Of a stretch of DNA of 64,000 bases, positions 17,594 to 24,680 are shown piece after piece (within the stretch, counting starts at the first letter, position 1; every line of letters starts with the position of its first letter). Origin of the DNA: Amycolatopsis marina. GTDB taxonomy: Bacteria; Actinomycetota; Actinomycetes; Mycobacteriales; Pseudonocardiaceae. The notes below the pieces were generated by a model that had not been told where the DNA came from, did not search any database, and was given only the letters and a program-made list of their open reading frames with translations. A program made the position numbers and the translations under genes. The stretch is from contig NZ_FOKG01000001.1 in the NCBI RefSeq assembly GCF_900111885.1, positions 186,001 to 250,000 on the forward strand, given 5' to 3'.

Positions 17594-18373
17594 GTGGCCA
17601 AGCGCATCGAGGTCAAGGACCTCGACATCTACTACGACACGTTCCTCGCCGTGCAGGGCGTTTCGATGACGATCCAGCCACGGTCGGTCACCGCGTTGAT
17701 CGGCCCCTCCGGGTGCGGCAAGTCGACGTTCCTGCGATCCATCAACCGCATGCACGAACTCGTCCCGAACGCCAGGGTCGAGGGCACGATCACGATGGAC
17801 GGTGAGGATCTCTACGGCCCGGGCATCGACCCGGTCGGCGTTCGCAGGCAGATCGGCATGGTCTTCCAGCGGCCGAACCCGTTCCCCACCATGTCGATCT
17901 ACGACAACGTCGCGGCGGGCCTCCGGCTGAACAGCACCCGGATGAAGAAGTCCGATCTGGACGATCTGGTCGAGAAGTCACTGCGGTCGGCGAACCTGTG
18001 GGGAGAGGTGAAGGACCGGCTGGCCAAGCCGGGCTCCGGTCTCTCCGGCGGGCAGCAACAGCGGCTGTGCATCGCGCGGGCGATCGCGGTCTCACCCGAG
18101 GTCCTGCTGATGGACGAGCCGTGCTCGGCGCTCGACCCGATCTCGACTCAGGCCATTGAGGACCTGATGACCGAGTTGAAGTCCGAGTACACGATCGTCA
18201 TCGTGACGCACAACATGCAGCAGGCCGCCAGGGTCAGCAACACGACCGGATTCTTCAACCTGCGCGGTGTCGGTCAGCCCGGCGAACTGGTGGAGATCGA
18301 CGAAACGACGAAGATCTTCTCCACGCCGAGCAACCAGGCGACGGAGGACTACATCTCCGGCCGCTTCGGCTGA
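17594..18373 (+). CDS. pstB: phosphate ABC transporter ATPase PstB
   Basis: A 259-residue ATPase that drives phosphate import. All motifs are present: Walker [11 protein letters not shown]-loop [17 protein letters not shown], signature [16 protein letters not shown], Walker [14 protein letters not shown] and the switch His in [13 protein letters not shown]. The family-specific [22 protein letters not shown] tail is intact. GTG 17594 has AGGAAG upstream. It is the last gene of pstSCAB; two CCCGGG-centred palindromes begin 6 bp after its stop and fill the gap to the convergent mshD. Confidence 0.98.
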   Translation: MAKRIEVKDLDIYYDTFLAVQGVSMTIQPRSVTALIGPSGCGKSTFLRSINRMHELVPNARVEGTITMDGEDLYGPGIDPVGVRRQIGMVFQRPNPFPTMSIYDNVAAGLRLNSTRMKKSDLDDLVEKSLRSANLWGEVKDRLAKPGSGLSGGQQQRLCIARAIAVSPEVLLMDEPCSALDPISTQAIEDLMTELKSEYTIVIVTHNMQQAARVSNTTGFFNLRGVGQPGELVEIDETTKIFSTPSNQATEDYISGRFG

Positions 18374-18378
18374 TCTCC

Positions 18379-18400
18379 CGCACTTTCCCGGGAAAGTGCG
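18379..18400. repeat. palindrome of the CACTTTCCCGGGAAAGTG family, copy 1
   Basis: A perfect 22-bp palindrome whose 18-bp core is CACTTTCCCGGGAAAGTG (18381-18398), centre 18389.5. It begins 6 bp after the pstB stop. Copy 2 is centred exactly 43 bp further on. The small inverted repeat CGGGC-6-GCCCG lies between them. Confidence 0.9.
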
Positions 18401-18420
18401 CGGGCTCGCGTGCCCGCGTC

Positions 18421-18444
18421 TCGCACTTTCCCGGGAAAGTGCGA
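18421..18444. repeat. palindrome of the CACTTTCCCGGGAAAGTG family, copy 2
   Basis: A perfect 24-bp palindrome with the same 18-bp core (18424-18441), centre 18432.5. It ends one base before the stop codon of the convergent mshD gene. Together with copy 1 it makes up most of the 72-bp pstB-mshD gap, so it may act as a bidirectional terminator or a protein-binding site. Confidence 0.9.
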
Positions 18445-18445
18445 C

Positions 18446-19360
18446 CTACCGGGCGTACTGGACGTCGACCTCGTAGCGCGTGAAACCGAGTCCGGTGTAG
18501 ACGGACACGGCAGGGGCGTTGTCGCCCTCCACATACAGAATGATCTGCTCGAGTCCGCGGTCGGCGAGATGGCGCAGGCCGGCCAGCGTCAGCGCCTTGC
18601 CCAGTCCACCGCCCTGCGCGGCCGGGTCGACACCGACCACGTAGACCTCGCCGACCGGCTTTCCACCGAACCGTTCCGGGTTCGGCTCGTGCACCTTCGT
18701 CCAGTGAAAGCCGACGACGCCACCTGTCGCGTTCTCCGCGAGGAAGAACCCCGCCGGGTCGAACCAGCCCTCCCGCTCGGTCGCCCGCAGTTCGTCCGCG
18801 GTGAGACTGCCCTGTTCCGGATGCCAGTCGAAAGCACGGGCATTGACCGCGATCACGGCGTCCTCGTCCTGCCCCGGCCGGAACGTCCGGATGGAGACGC
18901 CCTCGCGAAGCGCAGGTTCGGGCCATTGCGCGTCCGCCACCTCGGCATGCATGACCAGCAGCTCACGAGCCCTGGTGAAGCCGGCCCGCTCGGCAAGCCG
19001 GGCGGCACCGGGGTGGTCGCCGTGCGACCAGACGCGTAACCGGTCCCGTTCCGCGCCTGCCTTGTCGACCAGCGCGTCGACCATGGCCGTCGCATAGCCG
19101 TTGCGACGGCGGTCCGGCCGCACGATCAGCTCCGCGACCTGCCTGCCGAAGGAGTCGCCGCCGGTGTCCAGGTGGGCGTATCCGACCAGTTCGCCTGCGA
19201 CGTCCGCGAGCAGGTGCGCCCCACCGGTCAGTTCCGGGGGCAACGCCGTGCCCTCCGGGAGCTCCGGCCTCCCGTCGACGTCCCGTGCCGCGAGCAGCAA
19301 CGCACGGATCCGCTCGACCGTCGCAGGGTCCGGGTCCTCGATCCACACCGCATTCAGCAT
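18446..19360 (-). CDS. mshD: mycothiol synthase MshD
   Basis: A 304-residue acetyltransferase that acetylates the cysteinyl amine of Cys-GlcN-Ins, the last step in mycothiol synthesis. Two tandem GNAT domains are visible: AELIVRPDRRRNGYATAMV (residues ~75-95) in the N-terminal one and VYVVGVDPAAQGGGLGKALT (~240-260) for acetyl-CoA binding in the active C-terminal one. The C-terminal LYVEGDNAPAVSVYTGLGF is a strong family match. ATG 19360 follows glnR by 40 bp on the same strand, and the glnR-mshD pairing is conserved in mycobacteria. Confidence 0.97.
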   Translation of the reverse strand: MLNAVWIEDPDPATVERIRALLLAARDVDGRPELPEGTALPPELTGGAHLLADVAGELVGYAHLDTGGDSFGRQVAELIVRPDRRRNGYATAMVDALVDKAGAERDRLRVWSHGDHPGAARLAERAGFTRARELLVMHAEVADAQWPEPALREGVSIRTFRPGQDEDAVIAVNARAFDWHPEQGSLTADELRATEREGWFDPAGFFLAENATGGVVGFHWTKVHEPNPERFGGKPVGEVYVVGVDPAAQGGGLGKALTLAGLRHLADRGLEQIILYVEGDNAPAVSVYTGLGFTRYEVDVQYAR

Positions 19361-19400
19361 GCGACCAACTTACCCAGCCGGGGTTGTGTCGCGACGGGGA

Positions 19401-20153
19401 TCAGGAGTTGGAGAACTGTCCCCGCTGGACCTGCTGGGGCATCATCGAAGCGGTCGGCGGCTTCGCGGCGGCCCCCTTCGCGGGGCGTTCGAACTTGTAG
19501 CCCACGTTGCGCACGGTGCCGATCATCTGCTCGTGCTCGGGGCCCAGCTTCGCCCGCAGGCGCCGCACATGGACGTCGACCGTGCGGGTGCCGCCGAAGA
19601 AGTCGTAGCCCCACACCTCCTGCAGCAGCTGCGCCCTGGTGAACACCCGCCCCGCGTGCTGGGCGAGGTACTTGAGCAGTTCGAATTCCTTGTAGGTCAG
19701 TTCGAGTGTGCGCTTGCGCAGTCGTGCGGTGTACGTGGCCTCGTCGATCACCAGGTCCCCCACGCGCAACTCGGCGTCGGCCTGGGAGACGGCGCCGTCG
19801 CGCGTGGTGGCGAGCCGCAGCCGGGCGTCGACCTCGGCCGGCCCCGCGGTGGGCAGAATGATGTCGTCGGTCCGCCATTCGGCGCTGACCGCGACCAAAC
19901 CACCCTCGCCGACGACCGCGATGACAGGCGTGGAAGCCTCGTCGTCACCAGCGCCCTTGAGCAGTCGGCAGAGGCTCTTCGCGGAGGCGAGATCGGTGCG
20001 CGCGTCCAGCAGGATCAGGTCACGGCCCCCCGCGTCGAGCAGTGCGGTGACCTCCGGAGCGCGCACGCGTACGGTGTGAGGCAGCAGATCGAGGGCAGGT
20101 AGGACAGTTGTCGCATCCTGTTCCGCCGTAAGCACCAGCAAGTCCAGGCTCAT
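19401..20153 (-). CDS. glnR: GlnR-type orphan response regulator (nitrogen control)
   Basis: An OmpR-fold transcription factor of about 250 residues, the likely global nitrogen regulator GlnR of actinobacteria. Residues 1-115 form an atypical receiver ([20 protein letters not shown], with Asp in LILLDART) for which no partner kinase is expected. Residues ~130-225 form the winged helix, with [47 protein letters not shown] and [14 protein letters not shown] 20153 is chosen because AAGG lies about 8 nt upstream; a GTG two codons earlier is possible. It is upstream of mshD and divergent from lmeA. Confidence 0.93.
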   Translation of the reverse strand: MSLDLLVLTAEQDATTVLPALDLLPHTVRVRAPEVTALLDAGGRDLILLDARTDLASAKSLCRLLKGAGDDEASTPVIAVVGEGGLVAVSAEWRTDDIILPTAGPAEVDARLRLATTRDGAVSQADAELRVGDLVIDEATYTARLRKRTLELTYKEFELLKYLAQHAGRVFTRAQLLQEVWGYDFFGGTRTVDVHVRRLRAKLGPEHEQMIGTVRNVGYKFERPAKGAAAKPPTASMMPQQVQRGQFSNS

Positions 20154-20318
20154 CGCCACACCGCCTTGTTTTGGATCGCCTCGGATTCGGCTTCGGGCCG
20201 GTGCTGAGTGAGAATAGCCGATGACAAGACCGGAGTCCCCAGCTTGACGACCGGATCACACCTGGTCGGGCAGGTTTGACAGGCGCGAAGACATGCAGAT
20301 GACAGATCGGAACCGATT

Positions 20319-21191
20319 GTGAGCAGCCCCGTCACACAGCAGAACCGGCGCGGCCCCGCCCGTCCCGTCAAGCGCAAGGGACGGCGCACCAAGAAGATCG
20401 TCATCGTCCTGCTCGTGCTGGCCGGACTGCTGGTCGGGGCCGATTTCGCGCTCGCGGCCGTGGCTGAGCACACGGTCTCGCAGAAGGCGCGCGAGCAACT
20501 CGGGCTGACCGAGGATCCTTCGGTCACCGTGCACGGCTTCCCGTTCACCACGCAGGCGCTGTCCGGTGACTACCGCCACATCTCGGTCTCGGCGACCGGC
20601 GTCCCGGTGCAGGACACCCTGCGCGACGTCGGAGTCGCCGCGGAGTTGCGAGACGTGGACGCCCCGCTCTCCGACCTGATGGCCGGGAACGTGGACAACA
20701 TCAAGATCAACGAGGTCGAGGGGCAGGTCCGGATCAAGGACAGCGACATCGCCAGGGTCGATCCGCTCGACAAGATCGAGAACCTGCGCATCGCACCGTC
20801 CACGGAGGACTACGTCCGGCACGGCGACGAGGGCGCCGTGGAGGAGGACGCCGCCAAGGAGGAGAAGGACGGCTCGTCGGCCGGTATCCGGTTGTCCGGC
20901 GAGGTGCAGATCGCCGGGGAACGGGTCGAGATCATCGCGTTCGCGATCATCGACCTCGACGGCAACACCGTGCGGATCAGCCCGGAGCGACTCGAGTTCG
21001 GGAATGGTCAGGACAGGACGGTTGTTCCCCCAGAGGTACAACAGACGCTGCTGCCGAGCTTCGAGGCGGACATCAGCACCGGTTCGTTGCCGTTCACGGT
21101 GACTCCCACCGACATCGAGGTGGAATCCGGTGCGATCGTGGTCAAGGGCACGGCCGAGAACGTGCGGTTCAGCGGGATGTCGGGCAACTGA
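20319..21191 (+). CDS. lmeA: LmeA-family DUF2993 envelope protein
   Basis: A 290-residue exported protein of the DUF2993 family. Its mycobacterial member LmeA binds phosphoinositides and helps lipomannan mannan elongation in the periplasm. A basic N-terminus (KRKGRRTKK) is followed by one hydrophobic helix (IVIVLLVLAGLLVGADFALA) that is a signal or anchor. The rest is a beta-rich, tubular lipid-binding-like fold with VTVHGFPFTTQALSGDYRHIS and NIKINEVEGQVRI as family landmarks. A charged insertion, EEDAAKEEKDGSS, sits near residue 190. GTG 20319 has no clear ribosome site. The position beside glnR matches mycobacterial order. Confidence 0.88.
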   Translation: MSSPVTQQNRRGPARPVKRKGRRTKKIVIVLLVLAGLLVGADFALAAVAEHTVSQKAREQLGLTEDPSVTVHGFPFTTQALSGDYRHISVSATGVPVQDTLRDVGVAAELRDVDAPLSDLMAGNVDNIKINEVEGQVRIKDSDIARVDPLDKIENLRIAPSTEDYVRHGDEGAVEEDAAKEEKDGSSAGIRLSGEVQIAGERVEIIAFAIIDLDGNTVRISPERLEFGNGQDRTVVPPEVQQTLLPSFEADISTGSLPFTVTPTDIEVESGAIVVKGTAENVRFSGMSGN

Positions 21192-21226
21192 CTGGGGCCG
21201 GACACGGGGAGAGGATCGAACGCCGA

Positions 21227-21667
21227 ATGACAGGGGTGTGGGTGCTGCTGGGCACGCTGGCCGCCGCGCTGGCCGCCGGCGCCATGCTCGCGGCGCGCAA
21301 CGGCCGTATCCGGACGGGGAAGCGGCCGGAGCGCGCACTGCCCGCGGCGGTCGCCGAGGCGATCGATCCCGCCGCTGGAGTCACCCTGGTGCAGATCTCC
21401 ACCACGTTCTGCGCGCCCTGCAGGCACACTCGCGCGGTGCTTTCCATCCTCGCCGAACGTACTGCCGGACTGCACCACGTGGACCTCGACGTGACCCAGC
21501 GGCCCGAGGTGGCCGAGGCGCTCGGGGTGCTGCGCACGCCCACCACGCTGGCATTCGACCCAGGCGGCAGCGAACTGCTGCGGATCGGCGGTGTGCCGAA
21601 GGCCGCGGCGCTGCTGGACGCACTGCGTCCGCATTTGCCCACCTCCCGCACTTTCCCGGGAAAGTGA
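21227..21667 (+). CDS. membrane-anchored thioredoxin-like protein
   Basis: A 146-residue thioredoxin-fold protein. One N-terminal membrane helix (VWVLLGTLAAALAAGAMLAA) is followed by the thioredoxin domain with active site FCAPC (Cys62, Cys65) and the cis-proline region LGVLRTPTTLAF. It likely reduces or transfers electrons to sulfur enzymes of the adjacent operon, as with mycobacterial ThiX. Oddly, its last codons (SRTFPGK and stop) lie inside a CACTTTCCCGGGAAAGTG palindrome, so the C-terminus may have been set by insertion of that element. It starts 35 bp after lmeA. Confidence 0.88.
   Translation: MTGVWVLLGTLAAALAAGAMLAARNGRIRTGKRPERALPAAVAEAIDPAAGVTLVQISTTFCAPCRHTRAVLSILAERTAGLHHVDLDVTQRPEVAEALGVLRTPTTLAFDPGGSELLRIGGVPKAAALLDALRPHLPTSRTFPGK
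21649..21666. repeat. palindrome of the CACTTTCCCGGGAAAGTG family, copy 3
   Basis: A perfect 18-bp palindrome, centre 21657.5, overlapping the last codons of the thioredoxin gene so that the TGA stop shares its final bases. Copy 4 is centred 43 bp downstream, the same spacing as between copies 1 and 2. Confidence 0.9.
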
Positions 21668-21691
21668 CGTACACCGCGCGTGCACGCACAT

Positions 21692-21709
21692 CACTTTCCC
21701 GGGAAAGTG
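21692..21709. repeat. palindrome of the CACTTTCCCGGGAAAGTG family, copy 4
   Basis: A perfect 18-bp core, centre 21700.5, in the non-coding gap after the thioredoxin gene. Copy 5 is centred 53 bp further. The flanks differ from those of copies 1, 2 and 5, so only the core is conserved. Confidence 0.9.
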
Positions 21710-21740
21710 CGCGGCTGGCGCAGGTCGTGGACCAGGGCAC

Positions 21741-21766
21741 CTCGCACTTTCCCGGGAAAGTGCGAG
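21741..21766. repeat. palindrome of the CACTTTCCCGGGAAAGTG family, copy 5
   Basis: The longest copy, a perfect 26-bp palindrome with core 21745-21762 and centre 21753.5. It ends about 90 bp before the -10 box of the cysteine leader peptide, so this group of three could act as terminator for the thioredoxin gene, as regulator of the sulfur operon, or both. Confidence 0.9.
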
Positions 21767-21829
21767 GTCAGCGCCCTGGGCGCGGCCCGGGGTCCCGGTA
21801 TCTGGGACTCGTCTCACAAGATGAGCACG

Positions 21830-21848
21830 CTTCCCACTCTGAGGGAAG
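21830..21848. promoter_or_regulatory. inverted repeat at -35 of the sulfur operon promoter
   Basis: CTTCCC-N7-GGGAAG overlaps the expected -35 area of the promoter whose -10 is at 21855. It may be an operator for a sulfur-responsive regulator; which protein binds is unknown. Confidence 0.35.
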
Positions 21849-21854
21849 TCTGGG

Positions 21855-21860
21855 TACCCT
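21855..21860 (+). promoter_or_regulatory. -10 box of leaderless sulfur-operon promoter
   Basis: TACCCT ends 7 nt before the GTG of the leader peptide at 21868, the typical geometry of a leaderless transcript, so the leader is probably translated from the first base of the mRNA. Confidence 0.65.
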
Positions 21861-21867
21861 GACCCTC

Positions 21868-21981
21868 GTGGACCGGCTGCCTATTCACTTGCTGACGCAG
21901 CGCCGCGCAGTGGACCTGTGCCGCGTGCGCAGCAGCCTGTGTCCACGCTCGCCGCGTTCGGGCGCGCGGTCCCTGCGCTGA
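21868..21981 (+). CDS. cysteine-containing leader peptide (attenuation uORF)
   Basis: A 37-codon ORF beginning GTG whose core, LLTQRRAVDLCRVRSSLC, matches the actinobacterial leader peptides (RRHVDLCR-type) found in front of sulfur-assimilation genes. Cysteine-containing leaderless uORFs at the corresponding place in mycobacteria attenuate the downstream operon when cysteine is sufficient. Two Cys codons are close together near the middle, and a TACCCT -10 box 7 nt upstream implies leaderless translation. It precedes DUF4395, sulfurtransferase and DUF1416 genes, so ribosome stalling at scarce Cys-tRNA would couple cysteine supply to them. Too short to be found by standard callers. Confidence 0.75.
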   Translation: MDRLPIHLLTQRRAVDLCRVRSSLCPRSPRSGARSLR

Positions 21982-22024
21982 GCAGGGTCTACCGCAGCCG
22001 ACCTTCGCACCACCTGTCGAGCCG

Positions 22025-22063
22025 GGCGCATGTGCGCCACCATCTGTCCAGCCCAGGAGCGCC
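22025..22063 (+). promoter_or_regulatory. candidate attenuator / RBS-sequestering hairpins
   Basis: GGCGC at 22025-22029 can pair either with GCGCC at 22034-22038 or with GCGCC at 22059-22063, which overlaps the AGGAG ribosome site of the DUF4395 gene. Mutually exclusive pairing downstream of a Cys leader peptide would suit translational attenuation. This rests on inspection only. Confidence 0.35.
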
Positions 22064-22065
22064 AG

Positions 22066-22503
22066 ATGTTCGCAGGACCCGCCGTTGATCCCCGCGGGCC
22101 GCGTTTCGCGGCCGCCGTCACCACTGTCGTGCTCGCCGTCGTACTGGTGACCGGCTGGTGGCCGCTACTCGCCGCGCAGACGGTGGTCTTCGCGATCGGG
22201 GCGTTCGTCGGACTGAAGCCCGCTCCGTACTCGGTGCTGTACCGGAGTCTGGTCGCCCCACGCCTCGGGCCGACCAGCGAACGGGAGGACGCGGCTCCAC
22301 TGCGCTTCGCCCAGACTGTGGGTTTCGTGTTCGCGCTCGTCGGGACGATCGGCTACGCCACTGATCTCATCACCCTCGGTGCCGTGGCCACGGCGTTCGC
22401 GCTGTTCGCCGCTTTCCTCAACGCGGCGTTCAACTTCTGCCTCGGCTGCGAGGTCTACCTGCTCGTCCGCCGGTTCACGCCCCGAACCGGCCAACCGTCC
22501 TAA
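22066..22503 (+). CDS. DUF4395 membrane protein
   Basis: A 145-residue integral membrane protein of the DUF4395 family with four hydrophobic helices: AAAVTTVVLAVVLVTGWWPL, LAAQTVVFAIGAFVGL, FAQTVGFVFALVGTIGYA and LGAVATAFALFAAFLNAAF. The C-terminal FCLGCEVYLLVRR keeps a conserved CxxC pair near the membrane, suggesting thiol or persulfide chemistry with the neighbouring thioredoxin and sulfurtransferase; the role is not proven. ATG 22066 has AGGAG 6 nt upstream. It is the first full gene after the leader peptide. Confidence 0.88.
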   Translation: MFAGPAVDPRGPRFAAAVTTVVLAVVLVTGWWPLLAAQTVVFAIGAFVGLKPAPYSVLYRSLVAPRLGPTSEREDAAPLRFAQTVGFVFALVGTIGYATDLITLGAVATAFALFAAFLNAAFNFCLGCEVYLLVRRFTPRTGQPS

Positions 22504-22546
22504 CTGGAATTGCTCGATAAACCGTAGAGAAAGAGAGTGCCGCTCC

Positions 22547-23395
22547 ATGAGCCGTGAAGACGTCCTGGTCACTACCCAGTGGGCCGAGGAGAACCTGGAC
22601 AGCCCCGGTGTGGTGTTCGCCGAGGTCGACGAGGACACCACCGCTTACGACGGCGGACACATCCGCGGTGCGGTGAAGATCGACTGGAAGAACGAGCTGC
22701 AGGACCCGGTGCGCCGGGACTTCGTCGACCGTGCCGGATTCGAGAAGCTGCTGTCCGAGAAGGGGATCTCGAACGACGACCTCGTGATCCTTTACGGCGG
22801 CAACAACAACTGGTTCGCCGCATACGCGTACTGGTACTTCAAGCTGTACGGCCACGACAAGGTCAAGCTGCTCGACGGCGGCAGGAAGAAGTGGGAACTC
22901 GACGGCCGTGAGCTGACCGCGGACGAGGTCAAGCGGGAGGCCACGAGCTACTCCGCTAAGGAGCCGGACACCTCGATCCGCGCCTTCCGGGACGAGGTCG
23001 TCGACGCCATCAACACGAAGAACCTCGTCGACGTGCGTTCCCCGGACGAGTTCACCGGGAAGCTGAACGCCCCGGCGCACCTGCCGCAGGAATCCGCGCA
23101 GCGTTCCGGCCACATCCCCAGCGCGGTGAACGTCCCCTGGGCGAAGACCGCCAACGAGGACGGCACCTTCAAGTCCGCAGAGGAGCTCGCCGAGCTCTAC
23201 AAGGAGGCAGGCCTCGACACGTCGAAGTCGACCATCGCGTACTGCCGTATCGGCGAGCGCTCGAGCCACACCTGGTTCGCCCTGCGCGAGCTGCTCGGGC
23301 TCGAGGACGTGAAGAACTACGACGGATCGTGGACCGAGTACGGCTCGCTGGTCGGCGTGCCGATCGAAACCGGAGCAGGGACAGGAGGCAAGTGA
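22547..23395 (+). CDS. sseA: thiosulfate sulfurtransferase (CysA/SseA-type)
   Basis: A 282-residue two-domain rhodanese that moves sulfane sulfur from thiosulfate to acceptors such as cyanide or thiols. The inactive N-terminal domain (GHIRGAVKIDWKNELQDP; LYGGNNNWFAAYAYWYF) precedes the active C-terminal domain with HIPSAVNVPWAK and the catalytic loop YCRIGERSS (Cys233). It is close to the mycobacterial CysA2/CysA3 proteins. ATG 22547 follows DUF4395 by 43 bp, and the DUF1416 gene follows with only 2 bp between them, so the two are coupled. Confidence 0.96.
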   Translation: MSREDVLVTTQWAEENLDSPGVVFAEVDEDTTAYDGGHIRGAVKIDWKNELQDPVRRDFVDRAGFEKLLSEKGISNDDLVILYGGNNNWFAAYAYWYFKLYGHDKVKLLDGGRKKWELDGRELTADEVKREATSYSAKEPDTSIRAFRDEVVDAINTKNLVDVRSPDEFTGKLNAPAHLPQESAQRSGHIPSAVNVPWAKTANEDGTFKSAEELAELYKEAGLDTSKSTIAYCRIGERSSHTWFALRELLGLEDVKNYDGSWTEYGSLVGVPIETGAGTGGK

Positions 23396-23397
23396 CG

Positions 23398-23700
23398 ATG
23401 AGCGACGGTTGCGGCGCCCCGGCGCAGACGGCCACGGCGGCCGATATCGACACGAACGGTCAGGTGGTGGTCGCGGGCAAAGTGCGCGGCGGAGACGGCC
23501 CGCTCGGCGGAGCTTACGTCCGGCTGCTCAACCACGGCGGCGACTTCGTCGGTGAGGTGCAGGCCTCACCGGAGGGCGACTTCCGCTTCTACGCGGCGCC
23601 AGGACAGTGGACGGTGCGCGCCCTGCACCGTTCCGGCAACGGCGAGGCGAACGTGACCGCCGAAGGCCCGGGCCTGCACCAGGTCTCCATCGCCGTCTGA
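23398..23700 (+). CDS. sseC: DUF1416 protein (SseC-type)
   Basis: A 100-residue protein of the DUF1416 family. It opens with MSDGCGAPAQ and folds as a single beta-sandwich-like domain with VVVAGKVRGGDGPLGGAYVRLL and FRFYAAPGQWTVRALH, as in mycobacterial SseC1/SseC2. It always accompanies the CysA-type sulfurtransferase and is thought to help sulfur trafficking, though its activity is not established. GGAGG lies 8-9 nt before ATG 23398. A 20-bp terminator hairpin follows its stop, ending the sulfur operon. Confidence 0.92.
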   Translation: MSDGCGAPAQTATAADIDTNGQVVVAGKVRGGDGPLGGAYVRLLNHGGDFVGEVQASPEGDFRFYAAPGQWTVRALHRSGNGEANVTAEGPGLHQVSIAV

Positions 23701-23715
23701 TCCAGCCTGATCAAA

Positions 23716-23758
23716 TCAAGGCCACCTCGCGTGCTCGGAGCACGCGAGGTGGCCTTGA
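23716..23758 (+). terminator. terminator of the sulfur operon
   Basis: A perfect 20-bp stem (23716-23735 with 23739-23758) closes a CGG loop 15 bp after the DUF1416 stop. The inner half is very GC-rich (GCCACCTCGCGTGCT). No long T run follows. Confidence 0.85.
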
Positions 23759-23845
23759 GGGTTATTCACGATCGGCCGGACGGGGTGACCCGGAGGGCTA
23801 CTCGCGGCTGGTCGATACAGGTGAGCTGTGCGCACCGGTGACGGT

Positions 23846-23867
23846 GTCGCGTGAATGTCGCGTGAAT
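23846..23867. repeat. perfect tandem 11-mer, operator-like
   Basis: GTCGCGTGAAT is repeated twice without a gap. An 11-bp period places both units on one helix face, as in PHO boxes; the reverse complement ATTCACGCGAC shares TTCAC with the PhoP consensus. The site lies about 75 bp before the small membrane protein gene. The sequence GGTTATTCAC at 23760 and GTGAATAAC at 23862 form an inverted pair around it. Confidence 0.55.
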
Positions 23868-23940
23868 AACGCCCAGCTGTCCATTGAGTTTCGTGTTGGG
23901 CGCCACTCCGGACAGGTGCGCACGGAGGCAAGGGACTATT

Positions 23941-24048
23941 GTGCTGGCCGTGGAGATTCTGTTTACGACCCTGCTGCTGCTCGCCATCCTCGGCGTGACC
24001 TGGTTCGGCGGTTACGTCGTCTACCGGCTGTACTCGGACCAGCGCTGA
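23941..24048 (+). CDS. small conserved single-pass membrane protein
   Basis: A 35-residue ORF (GTG start) consisting almost entirely of one membrane helix, EILFTTLLLLAILGVTWFGG, then a short polar tail YVVYRLYSDQR. AAGGGA lies 5 nt upstream and the stop is 2 nt before the nitrobindin-like gene, so the two are probably translated together. The composition, the ribosome site and the tight spacing support a real gene that length filters would miss. The function is unknown; a membrane tether or partner for the downstream haem protein is a guess. Confidence 0.65.
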   Translation: MLAVEILFTTLLLLAILGVTWFGGYVVYRLYSDQR

Positions 24049-24050
24049 GT

Positions 24051-24668
24051 ATGTCCACCAGCGGCGACGACGCGATCGCGGCAGCGGCGGCTCGCGCGGA
24101 GAGCACGCGTGAGCGCAACATCCCGCAGCTGGACGATCTGCCGATCCCTGGCGACACCGCAAACCTGCGTCAGGGCGAGAACCTCAACGACGCCTGTCTC
24201 GCACTGCTGCCGCTGGTCGGAGTGTGGCGCGGTGAGGGTGAGGTCAACTACCCGACGATCGACGGCCCAAGGCGCATCGCGCAGCAGCTGACGATCTCCC
24301 ACGACGGCAGGCCCTTCCTCCACCACGAGGCACGGTCCTGGCTGCTGGACGACGAGGGCAACGTCGTGCGGCCCGCGGCGCGGGAGACCGGCTGGTGGCG
24401 CCCGCAAGCCGATGACACGATCGAACTGCTGCTCACGCACTCCAGCGGCATCCTCGAACTCTTCTACGGCAAACCCCGCGGCCAGTCCTCCTGGGAGCTG
24501 GGCACGGACGCCGTGATCCGCACCTCCACCGCCAAGGAGGTCACCGGCGCGCAGCGGCTCTACGGCCTGGTGAACAACGGCGACCTCGGCTATGTCGAGG
24601 AGCGCGCGATGGTCGGCGAGCCGATGCAGCCGCACGTGTCGCTCTATCTGCGCCGCGTGGTGGGCTGA
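24051..24668 (+). CDS. nitrobindin-like haem-binding FABP-fold protein
   Basis: A 205-residue protein of the nitrobindin/THAP4 family, homologous to mycobacterial Rv0813c. It has the family signature GxWxGxG as GVWRGEGE (residues 57-64), a ten-strand beta-barrel pattern, and a C-terminal QPHVSLYLRRV whose His matches the proximal haem ligand of nitrobindins. Family members bind ferric haem and isomerise peroxynitrite to nitrate. The N-terminal ~40 residues are a polar extension. ATG 24051 overlaps nothing but follows the small membrane gene by 2 nt. Confidence 0.88.
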   Translation: MSTSGDDAIAAAAARAESTRERNIPQLDDLPIPGDTANLRQGENLNDACLALLPLVGVWRGEGEVNYPTIDGPRRIAQQLTISHDGRPFLHHEARSWLLDDEGNVVRPAARETGWWRPQADDTIELLLTHSSGILELFYGKPRGQSSWELGTDAVIRTSTAKEVTGAQRLYGLVNNGDLGYVEERAMVGEPMQPHVSLYLRRVVG

Positions 24669-24680
24669 GCCACTCAGCAC

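Noticed and set aside
21649-21766. CRISPR array
   Set aside because: The units are palindromes only 18-26 bp long with short, unequal gaps and no cas genes nearby.
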